This document shows positions 42,833-52,025 of a stretch of DNA of 64,000 nucleotides, piece by piece. Below the pieces are notes generated by a model. It ran no database searches. It was given only the letters and a program-made list of their open reading frames with translations, and was not told the DNA's origin. How positions within the stretch are numbered: the stretch's first letter is position 1; every line of letters begins with the position of its first letter. Position numbers and translations under genes: made by a program. The stretch is from Duganella guangzhouensis (lineage in GTDB: Bacteria > Pseudomonadota > Gammaproteobacteria > Burkholderiales > Burkholderiaceae_D): NCBI RefSeq assembly GCF_009674535.1, contig NZ_WKJK01000009.1, forward strand, positions 60,099 through 124,098, read 5' to 3'.

Positions 42833-43608
42833 ACCGCCGAAACGCCTCCATCCACCGCCAGGATCTGGCCGGTGATGTGCTTGCCGGCGTCGGACGCGAA
42901 CAGCACTGCGGCGCCTTTCAGGTCTTCGTCGTCGCCCAAGCGGTTCAGCGGCGCGTGCGCAGTCAACTGGTCGCCCATGGCGGATAGCAGGCCTTTGGTC
43001 ATCTTGGACGGGAAGAAGCCCGGCGCCAAGGCGTTGACGGTGATGCCGAATCGGCCCCATTCACCAGCCAGCGTGCGGGTAAAGTTGACCAGCGCGCCTT
43101 TCGAGGTGTTGTAGGCGATGGTCTGCATGGTGCCCGGCGGATTGCCGGCCAGGCCGGCGATTGACGCGATATTGATAATGCGGCCGCTCTTGCGCGGGAT
43201 CATCGAGCGCTTGCCGACCAGTTGCGACACCACGAAGATGCTGCGAATGTTCAGGTCCATCACCTTGTCCCAGGCGTCGACCGGATGGTCCTCGGCCGGC
43301 GCGCCCCAGCTGGCGCCGGCGTTGTTGATCAGGATGTCGATGTGGCCGAGATGGGCAATGGCGCCGTCAACCAGCGCGGCGGCCTGCTCGTCCTGCGACA
43401 GGTCGGCGGCGATGGCGTGCGCGCTGATGCCGTGCTGTGCCAGCAAGGCGACCGCTTCATCCAGATCGGCCTGCTTGCGGGCCGACACCACAATCTTGGC
43501 GCCCTGCTCGCCCAGCGCCAGCGCCATCTGCAGGCCCAGCCCGCGCGAGCCGCCGGTGACCAGCGCAGTACGGCCGGCCAGCGAAAACAGTTCTTGGGTA
43601 GTACGCAT
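42829..43608 (-). CDS. Short-chain dehydrogenase (FabG-like)
   Basis: 259 aa, ATG 43608 with an excellent GGAGGAG five nt before it. TGGSRGLGLQMALALG cofactor motif (about 17-32), NNAGASWGAP, active-site IINIASIAGLAGN and YNTSKGALVNFTR (Tyr-x3-Lys), and a C-terminus GQILAVDGGVSAV typical of SDRs close to FabG and gluconate 5-dehydrogenase. It follows the acyl-CoA dehydrogenase by 19 nt and is followed by an MDR reductase with an ATGA overlap. A 3-hydroxyacyl-CoA dehydrogenase role is conceivable but not shown. Confidence 0.88.
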   Translation of the reverse strand: MRTTQELFSLAGRTALVTGGSRGLGLQMALALGEQGAKIVVSARKQADLDEAVALLAQHGISAHAIAADLSQDEQAAALVDGAIAHLGHIDILINNAGASWGAPAEDHPVDAWDKVMDLNIRSIFVVSQLVGKRSMIPRKSGRIINIASIAGLAGNPPGTMQTIAYNTSKGALVNFTRTLAGEWGRFGITVNALAPGFFPSKMTKGLLSAMGDQLTAHAPLNRLGDDEDLKGAAVLFASDAGKHITGQILAVDGGVSAV

Positions 43609-43627
43609 ATTGTCTCCTCCGCTTGTT

Positions 43628-45469
43628 CTAAAACCACGCATCCTGCATATCGAGCGTGGTGGTGTCTATGCTGGCCAGCAGTTCCAGCTGCGGCCCGATT
43701 TTCGGCAGCTCCCACTGGAAGAAATACCGGCACGCCTGCAGCTTGCCGCGATAGAAATCCGCGTCGCCGTGGTCCAGCGACGCCGCCGCCAGCAAGGCTT
43801 GCTGCAGCCAGATCCATGCGACCACCACATGGCCCACCGCTTCCAGATACAGGCTGGCATTGGCCAGCGTCTTGTTCAAATCGCCGACAGCATACAGCTT
43901 CTGCGTCACTTGTTCCACCGACTGCCAGGCGTGCTCCAGCGCGGCGGCATGCGCCATCAACTCAGCGCTGAGCGATGCCAGCCCCGGATCGAGCGCATCC
44001 GGCGTACCGACGCTGCCGCGCACTTTGCGCACAGTTTTACGCAACTCGGTGCCAAATGCGCGGAACAAGGCGCCATCTTGCAGTGCCACCTTGCGCCCCA
44101 GCAGATCCAAGCCGTGGATGCCGTGCGTGCCTTCGTGGATGGCATTCAGGCGGTTATCGCGATAGAACTGCTCAACGTTGTATTCGCGTGTGTAGCCATA
44201 GCCGCCATGCACCTGGATCGCCAGACTGTTGGCCTCGACGCACCATTGCGACGGCCAGGACTTGGTGATCGGCGTCAGGAAATCCAGCAGGCGCGCAGCG
44301 TGTTCGCGCGCTTCTGGCGTCTCGGCGCTGTGCTGCTCGTCGACCAGGCGGGCACTGAATAGCACCAAGCCCAGACCGCCTTCCACATAAGCCTTCTGCG
44401 CCAGCAGCATGCGCCGCACGTCGGTGTGTTCGATGATGCGCAGCTGAGCTTGCGACGCATCCTTTTGCGCCGGATGCCGGCCTTGCGGACGGTTGCGCGC
44501 ATAATCCAGCGCGTGCAGATAGCCGGTATAGCCCAGCACGGCCGCACCGAGGCCAACGCCGATGCGCGCCTCGTTCATCATGTGGAACATATTGGCCAGA
44601 CCCTGGCCCGGCTTGCCGACCAGATAGCCAATGGCGCCGTCCCGCTCGCCGAAGTTGAGCAGGCAGTTGGTGGTGCCGCGATTGCCCATCTTGTGGTTCA
44701 GTCCGGCTAGCGCGACGTCGTTGCGCTCGCCCAGGCTGCCGTCGTCGTTGACCAGAAACTTCGGCACGATGAACAGCGAAATGCCTTTGACGCCTGGAAT
44801 CAGCTTGCCGTCCTCGCCCGGAATTTTGGCCAGCACCAGGTGGATGATGTTCTCGGCCAGCTCATGCTCGCCGCCCGAAATCCACATCTTGTTGCCCTTG
44901 AGGCGATATTGCGCCTCGCCGTCCGGCAGCGCGCGGGTGGAGATGTCCGACAGGCTGGACCCGGCTTGCGGCTCCGACAAACACATGGTGCCGAAGTAGC
45001 GCCCTTCCAGCATTGGCTCGACGAAGCGGCGAATCTGATCCGGCGTGCCGGTCTTGAGCAAAGTGTTGGCATTGCTCATGGTGAGGAAGGTGTAGGCCGA
45101 GGTGGCGACGTTGGCGGCGGTGAAATAAGCGGCCAGCGCCTTTTCAACCACCACCGGCAATTGCATGCCGCCACGTTCGAAATCCTGACCGGCCGCCATC
45201 AGGCCGGCGGCGGAGAAAGCGTCCAGCGCCGCCTTCACCTCGGGGATGATGCGCACCGCGCCGTCGACCACATGCGGTTCGTTGGCATCCGCCTTCTTGT
45301 TGTGCGGGGCGAACAGCTCGGTGGCCAGACGCTCGGCGGTATCGAGCGCGGCGTCGAACGTTTCTCGGTTGTGTTCCTGGAAGCGGGGCCGCTTGGTCAG
45401 CGCCTCCGCATCCAGCCACTCATACAGCATAAACGCCAGATCGCGGCGCGACAGAATGAGCGAGTCCAT
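43628..45469 (-). CDS. Acyl-CoA dehydrogenase (long form)
   Basis: 613 aa, longer than the 380-aa short-chain enzymes, with an N-terminal extension (about 1-80) and a C-terminal domain. It oxidises acyl-CoA to trans-2-enoyl-CoA with FAD and passes electrons to ETF. Visible: GTMCLSEPQAGSSLSDISTR (FAD binding), MWISGGEHELAENIIHLVLA, GLNHKMGNRGTTNCLLNFGE, VHGGYGYTREYNVEQFYRDN and RLNAIHEGTHGIHGLDLLG. The last contains the likely catalytic Glu (H-E-G-T). ATG 45469 is chosen since homology begins at MDSLILSRRDLAFMLYEW. It lies 5 nt after the thiolase stop. Confidence 0.92.
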   Translation of the reverse strand: MDSLILSRRDLAFMLYEWLDAEALTKRPRFQEHNRETFDAALDTAERLATELFAPHNKKADANEPHVVDGAVRIIPEVKAALDAFSAAGLMAAGQDFERGGMQLPVVVEKALAAYFTAANVATSAYTFLTMSNANTLLKTGTPDQIRRFVEPMLEGRYFGTMCLSEPQAGSSLSDISTRALPDGEAQYRLKGNKMWISGGEHELAENIIHLVLAKIPGEDGKLIPGVKGISLFIVPKFLVNDDGSLGERNDVALAGLNHKMGNRGTTNCLLNFGERDGAIGYLVGKPGQGLANMFHMMNEARIGVGLGAAVLGYTGYLHALDYARNRPQGRHPAQKDASQAQLRIIEHTDVRRMLLAQKAYVEGGLGLVLFSARLVDEQHSAETPEAREHAARLLDFLTPITKSWPSQWCVEANSLAIQVHGGYGYTREYNVEQFYRDNRLNAIHEGTHGIHGLDLLGRKVALQDGALFRAFGTELRKTVRKVRGSVGTPDALDPGLASLSAELMAHAAALEHAWQSVEQVTQKLYAVGDLNKTLANASLYLEAVGHVVVAWIWLQQALLAAASLDHGDADFYRGKLQACRYFFQWELPKIGPQLELLASIDTTTLDMQDAWF

Positions 45470-45474
45470 GCGGC

Positions 45475-46653
45475 TTACACCACTTCGAACAGACCTGCCG
45501 CTCCCTGGCCACCACCGATACACATGGTGACCACCACATATTTGACGCCACGGCGCTTGCCTTCGATCAGCGCGTGACCGACCAGGCGCGCACCCGATAC
45601 GCCGTAAGGGTGACCGACCGCGATCGCGCCGCCATTGACGCTGAGGCGATCCATCGGAATGCCCAACGTGTCGGCGCAGTACAGTACCTGCACCGCAAAC
45701 GCCTCGTTCAACTCCCACAGGCCAATGTCTTCAACCTGCAAACCAGCCTTCTTCAGCAGCTTGGGAATCGCAAACACCGGACCGATACCCATCTCGTCCG
45801 GCTCGCAGCCGGTCACCGCGAAGCCGCGGAACACGCCCAGCGGCTGCAAGCCCTTGGCGGCGGCGGTCTGGGCGTTCATCACAATCGCCATCGAACCACC
45901 ATCAGAGAACTGGCTGGCGTTGCCGGCGCTGATGACGCCGCCCGGCACCGCAGTGCGGATCTTGGACACGCCTTCGTAAGTGGTATCGGCGCGGATGCCT
46001 TCGTCGGCGGCAATCGTCACCTCGCGCGACAGCAGTTGGCCGCTGGCCTTGTCGGCCACGCCCATCACCGTGGTCATCGGCACGATCTCGGCATCGAACA
46101 GGCCGGCGGCCTGGGCGGCGGCGGCACGCTGCTGGCTTTGCACGCCATACTGATCCTGACGCTCGCGGCTGATGTTGTAGCGCTTGGCGACGGTTTCGGC
46201 CGTCTGCAGCATCGGCCAATAGATTTCCGGCTTGTGCTGCGACAGCCAGACTTCCTTATACATATGCAGATTCATTTCCTGCTGCACGCAGGAAATCGAC
46301 TCGACGCCGCCGGCGGCATAGATATCGCCCTCGCCAGCGATGATGCGCTGGGCAGCGGTGGCGATGGTTTGCAGGCCGGACGAGCAGAAGCGGTTGATGG
46401 TCATGCCGGCGGTGGTCACCGGACAACCGGCGCGGATCGCGACCTGACGCGCGATATTGCCGCCGGTAGCGCCTTCAGGATTGGCGCAGCCGACCAGCAC
46501 GTCCTCGACCTCCCCCGCCTCGATGCCGGCACGCTGTATCGCCGCCTGCAGCACATGGCCGCCAAGGGTGGCGCCATGCGTCATATTGAACGCGCCTTTC
46601 CACGATTTGGCCAGGCCGGTGCGGGCGGTAGAAACAATGACGGCATCTATCAT
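45475..46653 (-). CDS. fadA: Acetyl-CoA acyltransferase (3-ketoacyl-CoA thiolase)
   Basis: 392 aa. Catalyses the last step of beta-oxidation, cleaving 3-ketoacyl-CoA with CoA. Reactive Cys in MTINRFCSSGLQTIATAAQR (about residue 88), His in GGAIAVGHPYGVSGARLVGH (about 348) and Cys in VVTMCIGGGQGAAGLFE (about 378). ATG 46653 with TAGGAGA six nt before it. First gene of the operon thiolase, acyl-CoA dehydrogenase, SDR, MDR, SDR. A promoter with a possible operator lies at 46693-46720. The symbol fadA is given by function; the betaproteobacterial genes often carry locus names only. Confidence 0.92.
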   Translation of the reverse strand: MIDAVIVSTARTGLAKSWKGAFNMTHGATLGGHVLQAAIQRAGIEAGEVEDVLVGCANPEGATGGNIARQVAIRAGCPVTTAGMTINRFCSSGLQTIATAAQRIIAGEGDIYAAGGVESISCVQQEMNLHMYKEVWLSQHKPEIYWPMLQTAETVAKRYNISRERQDQYGVQSQQRAAAAQAAGLFDAEIVPMTTVMGVADKASGQLLSREVTIAADEGIRADTTYEGVSKIRTAVPGGVISAGNASQFSDGGSMAIVMNAQTAAAKGLQPLGVFRGFAVTGCEPDEMGIGPVFAIPKLLKKAGLQVEDIGLWELNEAFAVQVLYCADTLGIPMDRLSVNGGAIAVGHPYGVSGARLVGHALIEGKRRGVKYVVVTMCIGGGQGAAGLFEVV

Positions 46654-46692
46654 GGGAGTCTCCTATAGTGAATGTGTTATACAAACCAGAAT

Positions 46693-46720
46693 AGCATACA
46701 TTTAGTACGGTCGTTCGCAA
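46693..46720 (-). promoter_or_regulatory. Promoter with operator-like core for the thiolase operon
   Basis: On the minus strand TTGCGA (46720-46715), a 16-nt spacer and TATGCT (46698-46693) form a good sigma70-like promoter about 40 nt before the ATG. Within the spacer lies the ACGACCGT element (46707-46714), an imperfect palindrome. Binding there would block polymerase. A matching element lies upstream of the FadB-like gene (51730-51737). Confidence 0.5.
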
Positions 46721-46855
46721 ATTTAATTTGTAAGTTTGGCGTAAGTTTGGTGCAAGTATCCCGTAAGGTTAGCGCTACACACTGAAATCAAGCTGACGAA
46801 GTATTAACTATCTCAGCCGGGGACTGATTCCTAAAAAAACCAAAGGAGACACATC

Positions 46856-48553
46856 ATGGCAAATTCAGGTACGGCGGACACCCGCAACCTACCCAAGCAA
46901 GCCACGCCGATGACCGCCGAGGAGCGCAAAGTGATCTTTGCATCCTCGCTGGGCACGGTTTTCGAGTGGTATGACTTTTATTTGTACGGCTCGCTCGCGC
47001 CGATCATCGCCAAACAGTTCTTTATTGGCGAACCGACCACCACCTTCATTTTCGCGCTGCTGGCGTTCGCCGCCGGCTTCATCGTGCGTCCGTTCGGCGC
47101 CGTCGTGTTCGGCCGCCTGGGCGACATGATCGGCCGTAAATACACCTTCCTGGTGACCATCCTCATCATGGGCGCCTCCACCTTCATTGTCGGCCTGTTG
47201 CCGGGGCATGCGGCGATCGGCATCGCCGCGCCGATCATCCTGGTCGGGCTACGCATCCTGCAAGGTCTGGCGCTGGGCGGCGAATACGGTGGCGCGGCCA
47301 CCTACGTGGCCGAACACGCGCCGCACGGCAAGCGTGGCGCGTTCACCGCGTGGATTCAGACCACCGCCACGCTGGGCCTGTTCCTGTCGCTGCTGGTGAT
47401 TCTGGGCACCCGTACCGCCGTCGGCGAGGAAGCGTTCAACGCCTGGGGCTGGCGCGTGCCGTTCCTGGTGTCGGTGCTGCTGCTGGGCATTTCGGTGTGG
47501 ATCCGCCTGTCGATGAACGAATCCCCCGCCTTCGCCAAAATGAAAGCCGAGGGTAAAACCTCGAAAGCCCCGCTGAGCGAAGCGTTCGGCCAATGGAAAA
47601 ACCTGAAAGTCGTGATCCTGGCGCTGATCGGCCTGACCATGGGCCAGGCGGTGGTGTGGTACACCGGCCAGTTCTACGCCCTGTTCTTCATGACCCAGGT
47701 GCTGAAGATCGACGGCGCCAACGCCAACATCATGACCGCGCTGTCGCTGGCGCTGGCCACCCCGTTCTTCATCATCTTCGGCATGCTGTCGGACAAAATC
47801 GGCCGCAAATGGATCATCCTCGGTGGCTGCGTGCTGGCTGCCGCCACCTACTTCCCGCTGTTCGGCGCCCTGACCCACTACGGCAATCCGCAGCTGGAAG
47901 CGGCGCTGAAAAACTCGCCGGTGGTAGTGTATGCCGATCCAGCGTCGTGCAACTTCCAGTTCAACCCGACCGGCCAGAAGAAATTCACCTCCTCGTGCGA
48001 CATTGCCACCAGCATCCTGTCGAACGCCTCGGTGAACTACACCAAGCAAGACGCGCCGGCTGGCAGCGTGGCCAAGATCAAAGTGGGTGACAAGGAAATC
48101 AACACCTTCAACGCCGTGCTGACCGCCGACGGCCTGAACTTCGACAAAGCCTCGAAAGACGCCGACGCCGCACTGAAAAAAGACGTCGCCGCCGCAGTGA
48201 AGGCCGCCGGCTACCCAGCCAAGGCCGACGAAGCGCAGATCAACAAACCGATGGTGGTGCTGATCCTGTTCGTGCTGGTACTGTACGTGACCATGGTGTA
48301 CGGCCCGATCGCCGCCATGCTGGTCGAAATGTTCCCGACCCGCATCCGCTACACCTCGATGTCGCTGCCCTACCACCTGGGCAATGGCTGGTTTGGCGGC
48401 CTGCTGCCGACCATCTCGTTCGCGCTGGTCGCGTTCAAGGGCGACATCTACTACGGCCTGTGGTATCCGATCGTCATCGCCGTAATCACCGCCATCATCG
48501 GCGCCCTGTTCGTCGGCGAAACCAAAGACAACGACATCTACGCCGGCGACTAA
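46856..48553 (+). CDS. MFS transporter, MHS family (proline/betaine/shikimate type)
   Basis: 565 aa, ATG 46856 behind AAAGGAGAC. The MHS pattern is clear: FASSLGTVFEWYDFYLYGSL (TM1), IVRPFGAVVFGRLGDMIGRK (signature loop between TM2 and TM3), FTAWIQTTATLGLFLSLLV, and the NEP-like RLSMNESPAFAKMKAEGK. Twelve transmembrane segments are expected. About 120 residues (about 360-475, VYADPASCNFQFNPTGQKKF to PAKADEAQINKP) are inserted between TM9 and TM10, with two Cys that could pair; the canonical family is 430-450 aa. It faces the thiolase operon and probably carries an organic acid or compatible solute. An intrinsic terminator follows. Confidence 0.9.
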   Translation: MANSGTADTRNLPKQATPMTAEERKVIFASSLGTVFEWYDFYLYGSLAPIIAKQFFIGEPTTTFIFALLAFAAGFIVRPFGAVVFGRLGDMIGRKYTFLVTILIMGASTFIVGLLPGHAAIGIAAPIILVGLRILQGLALGGEYGGAATYVAEHAPHGKRGAFTAWIQTTATLGLFLSLLVILGTRTAVGEEAFNAWGWRVPFLVSVLLLGISVWIRLSMNESPAFAKMKAEGKTSKAPLSEAFGQWKNLKVVILALIGLTMGQAVVWYTGQFYALFFMTQVLKIDGANANIMTALSLALATPFFIIFGMLSDKIGRKWIILGGCVLAAATYFPLFGALTHYGNPQLEAALKNSPVVVYADPASCNFQFNPTGQKKFTSSCDIATSILSNASVNYTKQDAPAGSVAKIKVGDKEINTFNAVLTADGLNFDKASKDADAALKKDVAAAVKAAGYPAKADEAQINKPMVVLILFVLVLYVTMVYGPIAAMLVEMFPTRIRYTSMSLPYHLGNGWFGGLLPTISFALVAFKGDIYYGLWYPIVIAVITAIIGALFVGETKDNDIYAGD

Positions 48554-49476
48554 CCCCCACCGCCCCCACCAAGCCGCCCACGGGCGGCTTTTTTGTATCC
48601 GGGGTCAATCCTCCCAATCGCACACGAGCTGGACTGTAGTTCGGCTTCCACGCGGCGGATGATACGGCTGATGGTGCTCTTCGACACGCCGAAGTAGCTG
48701 GCGAGTTGGGTCATGGTGTAGGCGGTGGAGTGGTAGGCGGCTGTGATGGCGCTGTCGCGGTCCGCACTGCTTGCACGGTATTCATCGAGCGACAGGGCTA
48801 GCGCGCGGCGGTGTTCTTTCTTTACCTCGGCCAAAGCAGCCTCCGGTCTCGGCTGGCGATGGCGCGCTACGAAGGCATCGTCGCCTAGCAGCAGTTGGTG
48901 ACGAAGTTGCTTCAGTGGGCTGTCCATGCCGATGCCGGCGCCGACGAAGCGTTTGTAGGCGTCGATGGCTTGCTGTTGGGAATCGGCAAACACCTCCAGC
49001 ATCCAGCGGGTTTGCAACCACGCGGGAGACTGTCGCTCCTGAATCATGTAAGCGTAACTGCTCCAAGGCCAGCCATCCACCGTGGCAACCATACCCGCCC
49101 GCACCGGATTCAGCACCACATAGCGCGCCAGCTCGCGCAGATGATTGTCCTTCTGAACCAGCACCGCCGTGTAACGTCCCTGGAACAAATGGCCGACCAC
49201 CTCATGCCGCCGGTTGAAATACTGCGAATACTGCGCATTCAGCTGCCGCATGCCGTCCGACAAATTCGGCTCGCTGGTCTCGATCAGCACATGGTAATGA
49301 TTACCCATCAGGCAAAAGCCGTGCACCGAAAAAGCGAAGCGCGCGCAAATCCGCGCCAGTATGTCCAGCCAGACGAAGCGATCGGTATCGTCGAGATAAA
49401 TGGCCTGACGCCGCTGACCACGCGAGGTCACGTGGTAGACGGCGCCGGCAAATTGCAGTCGTAGTAGTCGGCTCAT
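48550..49476 (-). CDS. REP-associated tyrosine transposase (RAYT)
   Basis: 308 aa, ATG 49476 (the in-frame start at 49497 is less likely). Y1/HUH transposase of the IS200-like RAYT type: early RLQFAGAVYHVTSRGQRRQA, HUH motif in CLMGNHYHVLIET (H-Y-H), GHLFQGRYTAVLVQKDNHLR, catalytic Tyr in ELARYVVLNPVRAGMV and a C-terminal helix-turn-helix (TMTQLASYFGVSKSTISRII) like the DnaA-type domain of RAYTs. It cuts and rejoins single-stranded REP hairpins. The last about 20 residues (GRIDPGYKK...GGGGG) are encoded by the inverted repeat and by the host terminator of the MHS gene; its stop overlaps the MHS stop region by 4 nt. The element has no stop of its own. Confidence 0.92.
   Translation of the reverse strand: MSRLLRLQFAGAVYHVTSRGQRRQAIYLDDTDRFVWLDILARICARFAFSVHGFCLMGNHYHVLIETSEPNLSDGMRQLNAQYSQYFNRRHEVVGHLFQGRYTAVLVQKDNHLRELARYVVLNPVRAGMVATVDGWPWSSYAYMIQERQSPAWLQTRWMLEVFADSQQQAIDAYKRFVGAGIGMDSPLKQLRHQLLLGDDAFVARHRQPRPEAALAEVKKEHRRALALSLDEYRASSADRDSAITAAYHSTAYTMTQLASYFGVSKSTISRIIRRVEAELQSSSCAIGRIDPGYKKAARGRLGGGGGG
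48571..48594 (+). terminator. Rho-independent terminator of the MHS transporter gene
   Basis: AAGCCGCC (48571-48578), loop CACG, GGCGGCTT (48583-48590) followed by TTTT; with the two T of the stem the run is six T. It lies 17 nt after the MHS stop. The T tract merges with the left inverted repeat of the RAYT element. Confidence 0.8.
48593..48625 (+). repeat. Left arm of 33-bp inverted repeat flanking RAYT
   Basis: Starts TTGTATCCGGGGTC and ends CAATCGCACAC. Its reverse complement matches 49555-49587 at 32 of 33 positions; the single difference is G here versus A at position 28. The arm lies inside the 3' end of the RAYT frame. Confidence 0.9.
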
Positions 49477-49554
49477 AAGGGGCAAGATACCCCGCAATCG
49501 CCGGGCGGATCATGAGCCGCATCAGTCCCCCAATCATTCACTAGCGCAGAGGCC

Positions 49555-49587
49555 GTGTGTGATTGGGAGGATTGACCCCGGATACAA
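49555..49587 (-). repeat. Right arm of 33-bp inverted repeat flanking RAYT
   Basis: Reads GTGTGTGATTGGGAGG then ATTGACCCCGGATACAA on the plus strand. It ends at 49587, one base before the TAA of the FadB-like gene (49588-49590 on the minus strand). 79 nt separate it from the RAYT start. Confidence 0.9.
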
Positions 49588-51669
<2,082 letters not shown>

Positions 51670-52025
51670 TGTCTCGTTCCTTATGGTTTTAGTGGTGAGG
51701 TACGCCATCCACTATACCGCATAAAAAGAACGATCGTGTTTTTATTTTTATGACACGGAAGCAGCGTCTGCGCAGCGCGCGATTTTGAATGCGGCGACAG
51801 CTCTTTGTAACGCCGCGAACATAAGCACAATCATGTTGCTACAAACGGACAGCCGAGCCAAGTTATATAGTGCTCGGCTTGCCTCAGATTTAAATAAAAG
51901 AAATAATTACAGAAGCACGAACATATATTCCCCACCCCCGAATATTAAAACAAATCTCACCAAATACCACGTTAAATAAATAACTTGATATTTGGACCAC
52001 ATTATATTTGACAGGGATCCCCCCA
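51670..52025. other. AT-rich intergenic region between FadB-like and chemotaxis genes
   Basis: 356 nt without a convincing gene. On the minus strand TATAGT (51716-51711) could be the -10 of the FadB-like gene, with the ACGATCGT palindrome upstream. The right half (51840-52010) is strongly AT-rich, quite unlike the rest of the window, and must carry the promoter of the chemotaxis operon; I saw no spaced -35/-10 pair. A 64-codon frame at 51785-51979 has no ribosome site and poor composition and is not called. Confidence 0.6.
51730..51737. promoter_or_regulatory. ACGATCGT palindrome upstream of FadB-like gene
   Basis: A perfect 8-bp palindrome, in the context AAAGAACGATCGTGTTTTT. Read on the minus strand the core is ACGATCGTTC, which matches ACGGTCGTTC at 46707-46716 in the thiolase promoter at 9 of 10 bases. 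A common fatty-acid-degradation regulator (TetR type such as FadP or PsrA) is inferred; no such regulator is encoded in the window. Confidence 0.45.

Larger units (their letters stand above)
48593..49587 (-). mobile_element. RAYT-containing element bounded by 33-bp inverted repeats (995 bp)
   Basis: The RAYT gene plus both repeat arms fill the interval between the MHS terminator and the stop codon of the FadB-like gene; nothing else is left between the two host genes. GGAG, the tetranucleotide often found at the 5' side of REPs, occurs within GATTGGGAGGATTGA of the arms. No target-site duplication was evident. The arms could be REP-like or remnants of its transposition; mobility is inferred from the gene family. 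Confidence 0.7.

Noticed and set aside
48550..49587. RAYT region as a complete IS200/IS605 insertion sequence
   Set aside because: The gene has the RAYT-type C-terminal helix-turn-helix and no subterminal left-end/right-end hairpins or tnpB, so a full IS is not supported.
51785..51979. 64-codon frame in the AT-rich intergenic region
   Set aside because: No ribosome site, no hydrophobic core or known motif, and AT-rich regions give such frames by chance.
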